Shown here in pieces: positions 1 through 6,882 of a stretch of 8,310 nt of DNA. The notes under the pieces were generated by a model. That model saw only the letters and a list, made by a program, of their open reading frames with translations. It did no database searches and was not told where the DNA came from. Numbering within the stretch: position 1 is the first letter of the stretch; the number at the start of each line of letters is the position of its first letter. The translations under genes were made by a program, and so were the position numbers. Origin of the DNA: Pseudomonadota bacterium (GTDB lineage Bacteria > Pseudomonadota > Alphaproteobacteria > UBA828 > JAPUJA01); NCBI GenBank assembly GCA_027296525.1, contig JAPUJA010000038.1:1-8310 (forward strand), read 5' to 3'.

Positions 1-1122
1 AACATCAGCGACGCGCTGCGGGACTTCCACGCCCCCCAGCAAAACATTGTCTACGCCGACATCGAGGGAACCATCGGCCTTTACGCCGCCGGTCGCGTGC
101 CGATACGCCGGGCCGGGCGCGGCGCGATGCCGGCGCCGGGCTGGGACGGCAGCCACGACTGGATGGGATTCATCCCCTTCGAGGCCCTTCCCCATGCCGT
201 CGACCCGCCGGGCGGACGCCTGGTCACGGCCAACCATCGGATCGTGGACGAAGACTACCCCTATTTCATCACCGACGACTGGGCGCCGCCCTACCGTTAC
301 CGGCGCATCCAAACGCTCCTCGGCGCGCAAAGCAATCTGAGCCACGAGCATTTCGCCAAGCTGCAGGACGACGTTTACTCCGAGATGGCGGCCGAGCTCC
401 TGCCGCTTATGGTCGAGCGTGTCGAGCGCGGATCACAAGCGATCGATCAGGCGCTCGAACGCCTCGAAGCATGGGATTTCACCATGGCGCACGATCGTCC
501 CGAGCCGCTCATTTTCGCGGCCTGGCAGCGGGCGTTGGTGCGCGCGATCTTCGCCGACGAGCTCGGAGACGCGTTCGACGCGTTCTGGCACCTTCGACCG
601 GTGTTGTTGCGCCGCGTCCTCACCGAAGAGGGCCGCTGGTGTGACGAGGTAAGCACCACGGAACGCGAAAGCTGCCGCGATCAGACCACACGCGCGTTGG
701 CCGAAGCCCTTGCGGAACTCGCCGAGAGCCAGGGCGAGGAGATCGCCCGGTGGCGCTGGGGCGAGGCGCACTATGCGCGGCTCGTGCCCACCGTGCTCGG
801 GCGCCTGCCGGTGATTGGACAGCTCATCGACGTCCGGCTCTCGACCGACGGCGGACAATTCACGGTCAATGTCGCGGGCTTTGAGCCGGCGGATCCGTCA
901 CAACCGTTCATGCAGCGCACCGCGCCGGGCTATCGCGCGATCTACGACCTGGGGGCCCCGGACCGCTCGCTCTTCATCCAGAACCTCGGTCAGTCCGGAA
1001 ACCCCTTCTCGCCCCACTTCCGCGATCTCGTCCAGCGCTGGCACGAGGGCGGTTATCTGCCGATGGTAACGGAGCGCGGGGCCATCGAGGCCGCGGCGCG
1101 GCTCGTGCTCCGGCCCGAGTAA
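1..1122 (+). CDS. Penicillin acylase family amidohydrolase, C-terminal part (5' end outside window)
   Basis: This family consists of periplasmic N-terminal-nucleophile hydrolases that cleave amide bonds in penicillins, acyl-homoserine lactones or other N-acyl compounds after self-processing into alpha and beta chains. The frame is open from the first base and ends at TAA 1120-1122, leaving about 373 residues of the beta chain. Family landmarks are visible: FHAPQQNIVYADIEGTIG at the left edge, then WMGFIPFEALP, then TANHRIV, then a YRYRRIQTLL segment. A WCDE...ESC cysteine pair lies near 640-675, and the terminal motif GQSGNPFSPHFRD...W..GGYLPM lies near 990-1065. The catalytic N-terminal serine of the beta chain and the signal peptide would lie to the left of the window, so activity cannot be judged. 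An internal GTG at 97 would give a 341-residue product, but family homology runs upstream of it, so it is not the real start. Substrate specificity cannot be read from this portion. Confidence 0.93.
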   Translation, partial: NISDALRDFHAPQQNIVYADIEGTIGLYAAGRVPIRRAGRGAMPAPGWDGSHDWMGFIPFEALPHAVDPPGGRLVTANHRIVDEDYPYFITDDWAPPYRYRRIQTLLGAQSNLSHEHFAKLQDDVYSEMAAELLPLMVERVERGSQAIDQALERLEAWDFTMAHDRPEPLIFAAWQRALVRAIFADELGDAFDAFWHLRPVLLRRVLTEEGRWCDEVSTTERESCRDQTTRALAEALAELAESQGEEIARWRWGEAHYARLVPTVLGRLPVIGQLIDVRLSTDGGQFTVNVAGFEPADPSQPFMQRTAPGYRAIYDLGAPDRSLFIQNLGQSGNPFSPHFRDLVQRWHEGGYLPMVTERGAIEAAARLVLRPE

Positions 1123-1146
1123 TCTCCGACACGTCCGAGTGTCTCC

Positions 1147-1959
1147 TTGAGCGACAAACAGATACGCGAGCTCTTCCGTTTCCAAGAGGGCGACACGCCT
1201 CTGTTGCTCAGCGTTCCCCACGCGGGAACTTACCTGCCGGGTGAGATCGCCGCGGCGCTCCTGCCCGAGGCGCGCGAGCTTCCCGATACCGACTGGTATG
1301 TGGACCGGCTCTACGATTTCGTGCCCGAGCTCGGCGCGAGCCTGATCGTCGCGAACCATTCCCGCTATGTGATCGACCTCAACCGCGCGCCCGACCAGCA
1401 AACGCTCTATCCAGGCGCGGACAATACCGAGCTCTGCCCGCTCTCGGATTTCGATCGCCGCCCGCTCTATCCGCCGGGAGGCGAGCCCGGCGGCGCGGAA
1501 ATCGCGCGCCGGCTCGATGCCTATTGGCGGCCCTACCACCGCCAGATCCGCCGTGAGCTCGAGCGCATCAAGGACCGTTTCGGGCTGGCCCTCTTGTTCG
1601 ACGCCCATTCGATCCGCTCGAAGGTGCCGCGCTTCTTCGACGGCCGCCTGCCCGACCTCAATCTCGGCACGGCGGACGGGGCTTCGGCGCCGGATGCCCT
1701 CGCCCGACGGCTGTACGAGACGGCCGAGGCCGAGAGCGCCTTCAGCGTCGTGCTGAACGGCCGCTTCAAAGGGGGCTTCATCACCCGCCATTACGGTGAC
1801 CCGCAAGCGCACATCCACGCGGTGCAGCTCGAGCTCGCGCAAGCGAGCTATATGGACGAGATTCCGCCTCGCTATCGGCCGGAACGCGCCCGGCGCCTTC
1901 GCCCGGTTCTCAAGCGGCTCCTCGGCGCGATCTCGGAATGGGCCGAAAAAGGCCCCTAG
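1147..1959 (+). CDS. N-formylglutamate amidohydrolase (HutG-like, FGase family)
   Basis: Characterised members hydrolyse N-formyl-L-glutamate to glutamate and formate, the last step of one histidine-degradation route. The 270-residue length fits the family. Visible motifs are SVPHAGTYLP (residues 22-31), ANHSRYVIDLNRAP (69-82), FDAHS (151-155; the Asp and His are likely metal ligands), NGRFKGGFITRHYGDP (204-219) and the QLELAQ segment (227-232). The start is TTG at 1147, the first possible start after the in-frame stop of the preceding gene; no ATG or GTG is available before the conserved PHAG region. No strong ribosome site precedes it, so translation may be coupled to the upstream gene, which ends 24 bases earlier in the same frame. 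No other hut gene is visible, so the physiological substrate could be another N-acyl amino acid. The family call is firm; the exact substrate is inferred. Confidence 0.9.
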   Translation: MSDKQIRELFRFQEGDTPLLLSVPHAGTYLPGEIAAALLPEARELPDTDWYVDRLYDFVPELGASLIVANHSRYVIDLNRAPDQQTLYPGADNTELCPLSDFDRRPLYPPGGEPGGAEIARRLDAYWRPYHRQIRRELERIKDRFGLALLFDAHSIRSKVPRFFDGRLPDLNLGTADGASAPDALARRLYETAEAESAFSVVLNGRFKGGFITRHYGDPQAHIHAVQLELAQASYMDEIPPRYRPERARRLRPVLKRLLGAISEWAEKGP

Positions 1960-1981
1960 ATCAAGGCCTTCCCGGTCCTTC

Positions 1982-1999
1982 CGCCGGTCCCGCCCGGCG
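1982..1999 (+). terminator. Possible weak terminator hairpin after the FGase gene
   Basis: CGCCGG (1982-1987) and CCGGCG (1994-1999) form a perfect 6-bp GC stem with a 6-base loop, 22 bases after the stop of the N-formylglutamate amidohydrolase gene. A run of five T occurs only about 15 bases further on (2015-2019), so this is not a canonical intrinsic terminator. The hairpin is seen; the terminator role is a guess. Confidence 0.25.
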
Positions 2000-2006
2000 T
2001 CCCCGA

Positions 2007-2040
2007 TTAACCAATTTTTCACCGCGATCGGGGTTAACTG
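2007..2040 (+). promoter_or_regulatory. Candidate CtrA-like binding site / motA promoter region
   Basis: An AT-rich patch stands out in a GC-rich region. It contains TTAA-N7-TTCA (2007-2021), one base away from the alphaproteobacterial CtrA consensus TTAA-N7-TTAA, and its left half TTAACCAA is one base from the half-site TTAACCAT. A second TTAA lies at 2034-2037, so that TTAACC (2007-2012) and GGTTAA (2032-2037) form an inverted repeat. A -10-like TAAAAT occurs at 2082-2087 with no recognisable -35 box, about 25 bases before the motA start. CtrA control of motility genes is established in several alphaproteobacteria; its use here is inferred. Confidence 0.35.
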
Positions 2041-2112
2041 TGGGGCCGGCGCCCGAAGCGCCCGGCGAGGACAAATGTCTTTAAAATGAACGGCTTGGCG
2101 GGAATCTGACCG

Positions 2113-2973
2113 ATGCTATTGATCATTGGCGCCGTTATCGTGACGGTTTGCGTCTTCGGCGGCTTCATCGCCATGGGTGGACATATCGAAGCGCTCATGC
2201 AGCCCTTCGAGTTCGTCATCATCGCCGGCGGCGCGCTCGGCGCATTCATCATCGCGAATACGAAATCGGTCATCAAGGCGACCCTCAAGGAGGTGATGGG
2301 GCTTCTCAAGGCGCCGCGCCACAACAAGGAGGGCTATATCGAGGTCCTCACCCTGCTCTATGCCATCTTCAGGCTGTCCCAGACCAAGGGCATGCTCGAG
2401 CTCGAGCAACATATCGAGCAGCCTTACGAGAGCGAGCTCTTCGCGCGGTTCCCGCGTTTCATCGGCGATCGACGCGCCGTCCTCTTTCTCTGCGACTACC
2501 TCCGTCTCATCTCCTTGGGCTCGGACAAGGCGCACGAGATGGAGTCCCTGATGGACGAGGAGATCGAGACCCAGCATCAGGAGATGCTCGAGTCCGCCGA
2601 AGCCGTGACGACCATGGCCGACGGCTTGCCGGCGCTTGGCATCGTCGCCGCGGTGCTCGGCGTGATCCACACGATGAAGTCGATCCTGGAGCCACCGGAA
2701 GTGCTCGGCGGCTTGGTCGCCGGCGCGCTTGTCGGAACCTTTCTCGGCGTCCTGCTTGCCTACGGCTTCGTCGGTCCCATCGGCATGGCGTTAAAATCCC
2801 GTGCCAACGGCGAGTCGAAATACTTCGTCTGCATAAAGGCTGGACTTCTCGCTTACATGCAGGGCTACGCGCCCGCGGTCGCGATCGAGCTCGCGCGCAA
2901 GACGCTCTTCACGGAAGAGCGCCCGAGCTTCTATGAGGTGGAGGACGCCGTCGCCGAGATGCGGACGGCGTAG
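2113..2973 (+). CDS. motA: Flagellar motor stator protein MotA
   Basis: MotA is the inner-membrane subunit that surrounds MotB to form the ion-conducting stator and pushes on the rotor protein FliG. The 286-residue product shows four membrane segments (about 1-22, 33-49, 172-191 and 203-225) and a large cytoplasmic loop between the second and third. Conserved prolines fall at 173 (DGLPALGIVAAVLGVIH) and 222 (AYGFVGPIG), the same numbers as in E. coli MotA as I recall it, implying nearly gap-free alignment. E98 and the MDEEIET segment (147-153) are also present, and the C-terminal ERPSFYEVE segment is typical. At the position of E. coli R90 there is Gln, with Arg at 87. The ATG at 2113 is the start because an in-frame TGA lies at 2107-2109; the ribosome site is weak. 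It is followed after 8 bases by motB, so the two are surely co-transcribed. Confidence 0.97.
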   Translation: MLLIIGAVIVTVCVFGGFIAMGGHIEALMQPFEFVIIAGGALGAFIIANTKSVIKATLKEVMGLLKAPRHNKEGYIEVLTLLYAIFRLSQTKGMLELEQHIEQPYESELFARFPRFIGDRRAVLFLCDYLRLISLGSDKAHEMESLMDEEIETQHQEMLESAEAVTTMADGLPALGIVAAVLGVIHTMKSILEPPEVLGGLVAGALVGTFLGVLLAYGFVGPIGMALKSRANGESKYFVCIKAGLLAYMQGYAPAVAIELARKTLFTEERPSFYEVEDAVAEMRTA

Positions 2974-2981
2974 ACCGCCCG

Positions 2982-4070
2982 ATGGCGGACGCGGGATCCT
3001 CCCAGCTCATCTTCATCAAGCGGGTCAAGAAACACCCGCATGGCGGCCATCACGGCGGCCAATGGAAGGTGGCCTACGCCGACTTCGTGACCGCCATGAT
3101 GGCCTTCTTTCTCATGCTCTGGCTGCTCAACGCGACCACCGAGGAGCAGAAGACGGCGATCGCCGACTATTTCGCGCCGGCCAGCATCAGCAAGACGAAG
3201 AGCGGCGCGGGCGGCGTGCTCGCGGGCCGGGTCATGGCCGATACCGGCGTGCGCAGTTCGGAGTCGGCGGCTCCGCGCGTCGTGATCAACATTCCCACGC
3301 CGAGCCCCAAGAGCGAAACGGCGGGCGAGGGTCATTCGACGCAAGAGTCCGCCGATGCCGAACGCTTCTCGCCCCAGCAGCAGGAGGGTCAGGCGGCGGA
3401 AGAGCCGACAGATCCGGCCGAACTGCTCGCGGCCATCGAGGAGCGCGAGTTCGAGGAGGCCGAGCAGGAGCTGCGCGAGGCGCTCCGGGACACGCCCGAG
3501 CTGCAGGAATTCAAGGACAACATCCTGATCGACCGCACGCCCGACGGTTTGCGCGTCCAGCTGATCGACCAGGACGAGCGCGAGATGTTTCCGCTCGGCA
3601 GCCACGAGATGTACGACCACACGAAGAAGCTTCTCGCCCAAATCACCCAGGTCATCGGGCGGCTTCCCAATCCGATCACGGTCTCGGGCCACACGGACGC
3701 GACGCCCTATCGAACGGACACCGGCTACGGCAACTGGGAACTCTCGACGGACCGCGCCAACGCCAGCCGCCGGGAGCTCATCCGCGCCGGCCTTCCGGAA
3801 GGGCGAATCGTCACGGTGGCCGGCAAGGCCGACACGGATCTGCTGTTTCCCGAAGACCCGACCTCGCCGAGCAACCGGCGCATCAGCATCACGCTCTTGC
3901 GCGCGCAGCCGACGGACGAGCCGCCCGCCGATCCGATCACGACGCGCGACCTGATCGAGCGGCTCGACGCCGCCGCCGAGCCCGTGCCGGTGACGGCCGA
4001 CGAGGCGCCGAGCGAACCGTTCTTGACGCCCGCCGAGATGCTCGAGAACGTCTTCCCCTACGGCGGCTGA
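2982..4070 (+). CDS. motB: Flagellar motor stator protein MotB
   Basis: MotB pairs with MotA; its single membrane helix carries the proton-binding aspartate and its periplasmic OmpA-like domain anchors the stator to peptidoglycan. Residues 1-30 form a basic N-terminus (IKRVKKHPHGGHHGG), followed by the helix AYADFVTAMMAFFLMLWLL (31-49) with the key Asp at 34, equivalent to E. coli D32. After the plug-like region (TTEEQKTAIADYF) comes a long linker, strongly acidic around 135-180. The OmpA/MotB domain spans about 180-307, with SGHTDATPY (235-243), NWELSTDRA (251-259) and SNRRISI (297-303). A further tail of about 55 Pro/Ala/Glu-rich residues follows. At 362 residues it is longer than the ~308 of E. 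coli MotB; the linker and tail account for this. The Asp with no Na+-type features suggests proton use, which is inferred. Confidence 0.97.
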   Translation: MADAGSSQLIFIKRVKKHPHGGHHGGQWKVAYADFVTAMMAFFLMLWLLNATTEEQKTAIADYFAPASISKTKSGAGGVLAGRVMADTGVRSSESAAPRVVINIPTPSPKSETAGEGHSTQESADAERFSPQQQEGQAAEEPTDPAELLAAIEEREFEEAEQELREALRDTPELQEFKDNILIDRTPDGLRVQLIDQDEREMFPLGSHEMYDHTKKLLAQITQVIGRLPNPITVSGHTDATPYRTDTGYGNWELSTDRANASRRELIRAGLPEGRIVTVAGKADTDLLFPEDPTSPSNRRISITLLRAQPTDEPPADPITTRDLIERLDAAAEPVPVTADEAPSEPFLTPAEMLENVFPYGG

Positions 4071-4103
4071 CCGAGCGCCGGGCCTGCCCGTCCGATCGCA
4101 AAT

Positions 4104-4127
4104 CGGGGGCTCCGGCGACCTCCCCCG
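4104..4127 (+). terminator. Possible hairpin after motB (weak terminator candidate)
   Basis: CGGGGG (4104-4109) and CCCCCG (4122-4127) make a perfect 6-bp GC stem with a 12-base loop, starting 34 bases after the motB stop. No T-run follows, so intrinsic termination is doubtful. The 99 bases between the motB stop and the proposed permease start contain nothing else I can support. Confidence 0.22.
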
Positions 4128-4169
4128 CCCGGCTTGGCAAGGCCCTTCACCGAAGGCCATGATAGCCGC

Positions 4170-6026
4170 GTGCAAGAAATCAACGGCATCATCTCAGGCC
4201 TCGCCCCCGGCTTTCACTGTGGCTCGCCCTCGCCCTCGTGGCGGTGGCGGTCGTCGCCTACGCCCAGGATCGCATTCCCCTCGAGCTTACCTCGCTCGGC
4301 ATCCTCGTCCTGCTCGCCGTCATCTTTTACGCTTTCCCGCTCGACGACGGAGCGGGCGGAAACCGCCTGGGCCCCGAGCGAATCTTCGCGGGCTTCGCCA
4401 ACCCGGCTCTGATCGCCGTCGTTTCGCTCCTCGTGCTCGGGCAGGGCCTGGTACGAACCGGCGCGCTCGAGGCCGTTTCACGGCGACTCTTCCAGCTCGG
4501 CCGTTTCGGCTCGGCGACGGCGATCACGATTTCTCTCGGCTCGGCGCTTGCGCTCAGCGGCTTCCTGAACAACACCCCGGTCGTCGTGATGATGATCCCC
4601 ATCCTCGTCGCGCTGTCGAACCAACTCGGGCGTCCCACCGAGAAAGTTCTGATCCCTCTGAGCTACGCGGCGATCCTGGGCGGGATGACAACCCTGATCG
4701 GCTCGAGCACCAACCTTCTCGTTGCGGGGATGGTGGTCGAGCTTGGCGAGGAGCCACTTCGCTTCTTCGACTTCACGATACCCGGGCTCGTGCTCGCCGG
4801 GATCGGCCTCCTCTACGTGCTTTTCGTCGCGCCGCGTCTGCTCGGCGAACGGCCGAGAGGCGCCGAAGAAGAAGCCGATTCCGCGGGCAAACAGTTCATC
4901 GCGCAGCTCGAAGTCAAGCCCGCATCCCCGCTCGTCGACTCGAAGCCGGTGGCCGGCATGCTGCACCAGCTTCGGGGCATGACGGTGCTCATGGTGCAAC
5001 GGGGCTTCCGTTCTCTTCTTCCCCCCTTCGAGGAGCTCGTCATCCGCCCGCGCGACGTCGTGATCGTCGCGGCGACGCGCAAGGCGCTCGCCGACGCGCT
5101 CGCGCGCGCGCGCGGCATTCAGCCCTTGAGCTCGGCGCGCGACGGCGAGACGAACGCGACCCGCACGGAACAGGTCATGGCGGAAGCCGTCGTGGCACCG
5201 GCTTCGCTCCTGGTCGGGCGCAAGCTCAGCCAGCTCAACTTCCGGCAGGCCTATGGCTGCCGATTGATCGGGATTCAGCGGCATGCACGCATGCCGCGCG
5301 CGCAGATGAACGACATCCGCTTGGATGCTGGAGACGTGCTGCTGATTCAAGGCCGGCCGGCCGACGTAAGGGCGCTTCGGGAAAGCCGTGACGTGTTCGT
5401 CCTGGAATGGTCGGCGACGGAGCTTCCCTCCTATCACCACGCCCAGCGCGCGGCGCTGATCTTCCTGGCCGTGGTCGTGGCGATCGCGAGCGGGCAGGTG
5501 CCGACGGCGATCGCCGCCTTTGCGGGCGCGGTTCTCATGATCGCTACCGGCTGTCTCAATATCCGCCAAGCCGTGCGCGCGATCGACCGGGTCATTCGTC
5601 TGGTTGATCGCGAGCGCGCTCGCGCTGGGTACCACGCTCTACGAGACGGGCGGGGCCGCCTATCTCGCGCACGGTCTGACCGACCTTCTTTCCTGGATGG
5701 GGCCGGCCTATGTGCTCTCCGCCTTCTTTCTGCTCGTCGCCTGTTTCACCAACTTGCTCAGCAATCAGGCCTGCGCCGTCCTGTTCACACCCATCGCCGT
5801 TCAAATCGCCGGCGAGCTTGGCGTGGATCCCTTCGTCTTCATCGTCGCCGTGGTGCTCGCCGCCAACTGCTCCTTCGCGACGCCGATCGGCTATCTCACG
5901 AACCTCCTGGTGCTCACCCCGGGGCGATACCGTTTCGTCGATTTCCTGCGGGCCGGAACGCCGCTGATCATCCTTCTCTGGATCGGTTTTTCGATCTTCG
6001 CCCCGTGGTACTATGGGCTTCGGTAA
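4170..6026 (+). CDS. SLC13/DASS-type anion permease with two RCK_C domains, reading frame disrupted
   Basis: SLC13 permeases are inner-membrane symporters for anions such as dicarboxylates or sulfate; this subtype has two cytoplasmic TrkA-C (RCK_C) domains between membrane halves. The first half (about 4220-4855) holds LNNTPVVVMMIPI and TTLIGSSTNLLVAG. RCK_C domains lie at about 4890-5130 (GFRSLLPPFEELVIRPRD) and 5170-5400 (DAGDVLLIQGRP). The second half starts near 5440 and includes SNQACAVLFTPIA and the signature-like NCSFATPIGYLTNLLV. The middle lies in one frame, open from GTG 4238 to a stop at 6050-6052, but homology moves to another frame near 5597 and ends at TAA 6024-6026. The frame open from GTG 4170 (VQEINGIISGLAPG) is the same as this last part, so a compensating shift near 4203-4218 is likely. 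The simple 604-residue product of GTG 4238 would carry about 150 Arg-rich nonsense residues and lack the second-half ion site. It is either a pseudogene or affected by sequencing indels. The substrate is unknown. Confidence 0.85.
4203..4218 (+). other. Probable first frame-shift site in the SLC13 permease gene
   Basis: From GTG 4170 the frame reads VQEINGIISGLAPG and then becomes Ser/Arg/Pro-rich. The membrane-helix sequence LWLALALVAVAVVAYAQ continues in another frame from about 4217, with no ATG, GTG or TTG start before GTG 4238. Adding one base anywhere in 4203-4218, for example to the run of five C at 4203-4207, would join the two. A start at GTG 4238 would cut the first helix short and has no ribosome site. 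The case rests on protein plausibility, so it is less certain than the second site. Confidence 0.45.
5278..5297. repeat. Perfect 9-bp inverted repeat with 2-base spacer inside the permease gene
   Basis: GCGGCATGC (5278-5286) and GCATGCCGC (5289-5297) are exact reverse complements separated by only two bases. The repeat lies within the second RCK_C domain, coding RHARMPR, where the surrounding protein aligns normally. It could form a hairpin or cruciform; no function is evident. Confidence 0.6.
5591..5606 (+). other. Second frame-shift site in the SLC13 permease gene (one extra base)
   Basis: Upstream the permease reads CLNIRQAVRAIDRVI; downstream the homologous sequence LIASALALGTTLYETGG is in the next frame. 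Removing one base near 5597 gives the continuous reading AIDRVIVWLIASALALG, which fits the family. Without it, translation turns Arg-rich and out of frame up to 6052. No slippery heptamer of the programmed-frameshift type is present here. Confidence 0.85.
5609..5624. repeat. Perfect 16-bp GC-rich palindrome beside the frame-shift site
   Basis: CGCGAGCGCGCTCGCG at 5609-5624 equals its own reverse complement and lies about 12 bases after the second frame-shift position. It codes the ASALA part of the membrane helix, so protein constraint plus high GC could explain it. It may favour polymerase slippage or sequencing error. Confidence 0.6.
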
Positions 6027-6045
6027 ATATAGGGACCGCGCCCGG

Positions 6046-6882
6046 ATGCTGAAACCCGAGCCCGTCGAGACGCGAGAAGAAGCCGATGTGACCGTTCTTC
6101 GAGAAGGGGCATCCGAGCTCGCGCTCGATCACCCTCTCGACTTCTTCTATCTGGCGGCGCCGCAGCCCTGCCCCTATCTGCCGAACCGAACCGAGCGCAA
6201 GATCGTCGCGCGCCTGGGGGGGAAGGATGTCGAGGCCCGGCACGAGCGTCTGACGCGGGCCGGTTTTCGCCGGACACGCGATTTCGTCTACCGGCCGGCC
6301 TGCCCGGGGTGCAACGCCTGCGTGCCGGTGCGCGTCTTGGCGAAGGAGTTCCGGCCGTCGCGTTCGCTCCGGCGGATCGAACGGGCGAACCGCGATCTCT
6401 CCTGGAACGAGCTTCCGCCCGTTGCGCGCTACGAGCATTACAGTCTCTTCACGCGCTATCTGGAAGCGCGCCACAAGGGCGGCGAGATGACCGGTATGGA
6501 CTTCGCCGACTACGGCTCGATGATCGAGGAGACGCCCATCGAAACGCGCGTCGTGGAGTTCCGCGACCCGGAGGCGCGCCTCCTCGCGGTCTGCCTGACC
6601 GACTTCTTGAGCGACGGCCTCTCCGGCATCTACAAGTTCTTCGAGCCAAGCGAAGCGAAGCGCAGTCTCGGCACCTTCATCATCCTCTGGCACATCCGGC
6701 GCGCGCGCGCGCTCGGCCTGTCTTACGTCTATCTGGGCTATTGGATCGCGGACTGCCGGAAGATGGCCTACAAGGACCGCTTCCGGCCCTTCGAAACCTT
6801 CGGACCCGAGGGCTGGCGGCGCCGTGACGTGACGCTGCGGCAAGTGCGCGCGGCGGAACCCGAGGGCGCGATCCCGGCATGA
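6046..6882 (+). CDS. ate: Ate/Bpt-type aminoacyl-tRNA--protein transferase (arginyl/leucyl transferase)
   Basis: This cytoplasmic enzyme transfers an amino acid (leucine in characterised bacterial Bpt, arginine in Ate) from tRNA to the N-terminus of proteins, marking them for ClpS/ClpAP degradation in the N-degron pathway. Family features seen are DFFYLAAPQPCPYLPNRTERKIV near the N-terminus, the cysteine motif YRPACPGCNACVPVRV, LEARHKGGEMTGM, the LSDGLSGIYKFFEP strand, and the C-terminal GNAT-like block SLGTFIILWHIRRA followed by YVYLGYWIADCRKMAYKDRFRP. ATG 6046 is preceded by AGGGA at 6031-6035 with 10-base spacing, so I prefer it (278 residues). ATG 6013 would add 11 residues, overlap the permease end by 14 bases and lacks a good ribosome site. 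The stop overlaps the dctP start as ATGA (6879-6882). Whether it transfers Leu or Arg cannot be told from sequence alone. Confidence 0.94.
   Translation: MLKPEPVETREEADVTVLREGASELALDHPLDFFYLAAPQPCPYLPNRTERKIVARLGGKDVEARHERLTRAGFRRTRDFVYRPACPGCNACVPVRVLAKEFRPSRSLRRIERANRDLSWNELPPVARYEHYSLFTRYLEARHKGGEMTGMDFADYGSMIEETPIETRVVEFRDPEARLLAVCLTDFLSDGLSGIYKFFEPSEAKRSLGTFIILWHIRRARALGLSYVYLGYWIADCRKMAYKDRFRPFETFGPEGWRRRDVTLRQVRAAEPEGAIPA

Noticed and set aside
1949..1970. AAGGCC/GGCCTT inverted repeat over the FGase stop codon
   Set aside because: Short 6-bp arms and no T-run; more likely chance.
2075..2089. Tiny open frame (Met-Ser-Leu-Lys-stop) before motA, with an AGGA nearby
   Set aside because: Four codons are too few to support as a gene or leader peptide; no attenuator structure is seen.
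5101..5112. Pure alternating CG tract of 12 bases (Z-DNA-like)
   Set aside because: It codes the Ala-Arg repeats of the helix LARARG and is expected at this GC content.
5585..5606. Programmed ribosomal frameshifting in the permease
   Set aside because: No slippery heptamer or suitable stop codon context is present; an ordinary indel explains the change.
898..5635. Long open frames on the - strand opposite the FGase, motB and permease genes (for example 898-2022, 2931-4175, 4478-5635)
   Set aside because: They are rich in Arg, Glu and Gly, show no family motifs, and mirror well-recognised + strand genes; open antisense frames are expected at this GC content.
5598..6052. Arg-rich C-terminal extension of the 604-residue permease reading
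   Set aside because: It is the out-of-frame reading of the true second membrane half, which is recognisable in the frame ending at 6026.
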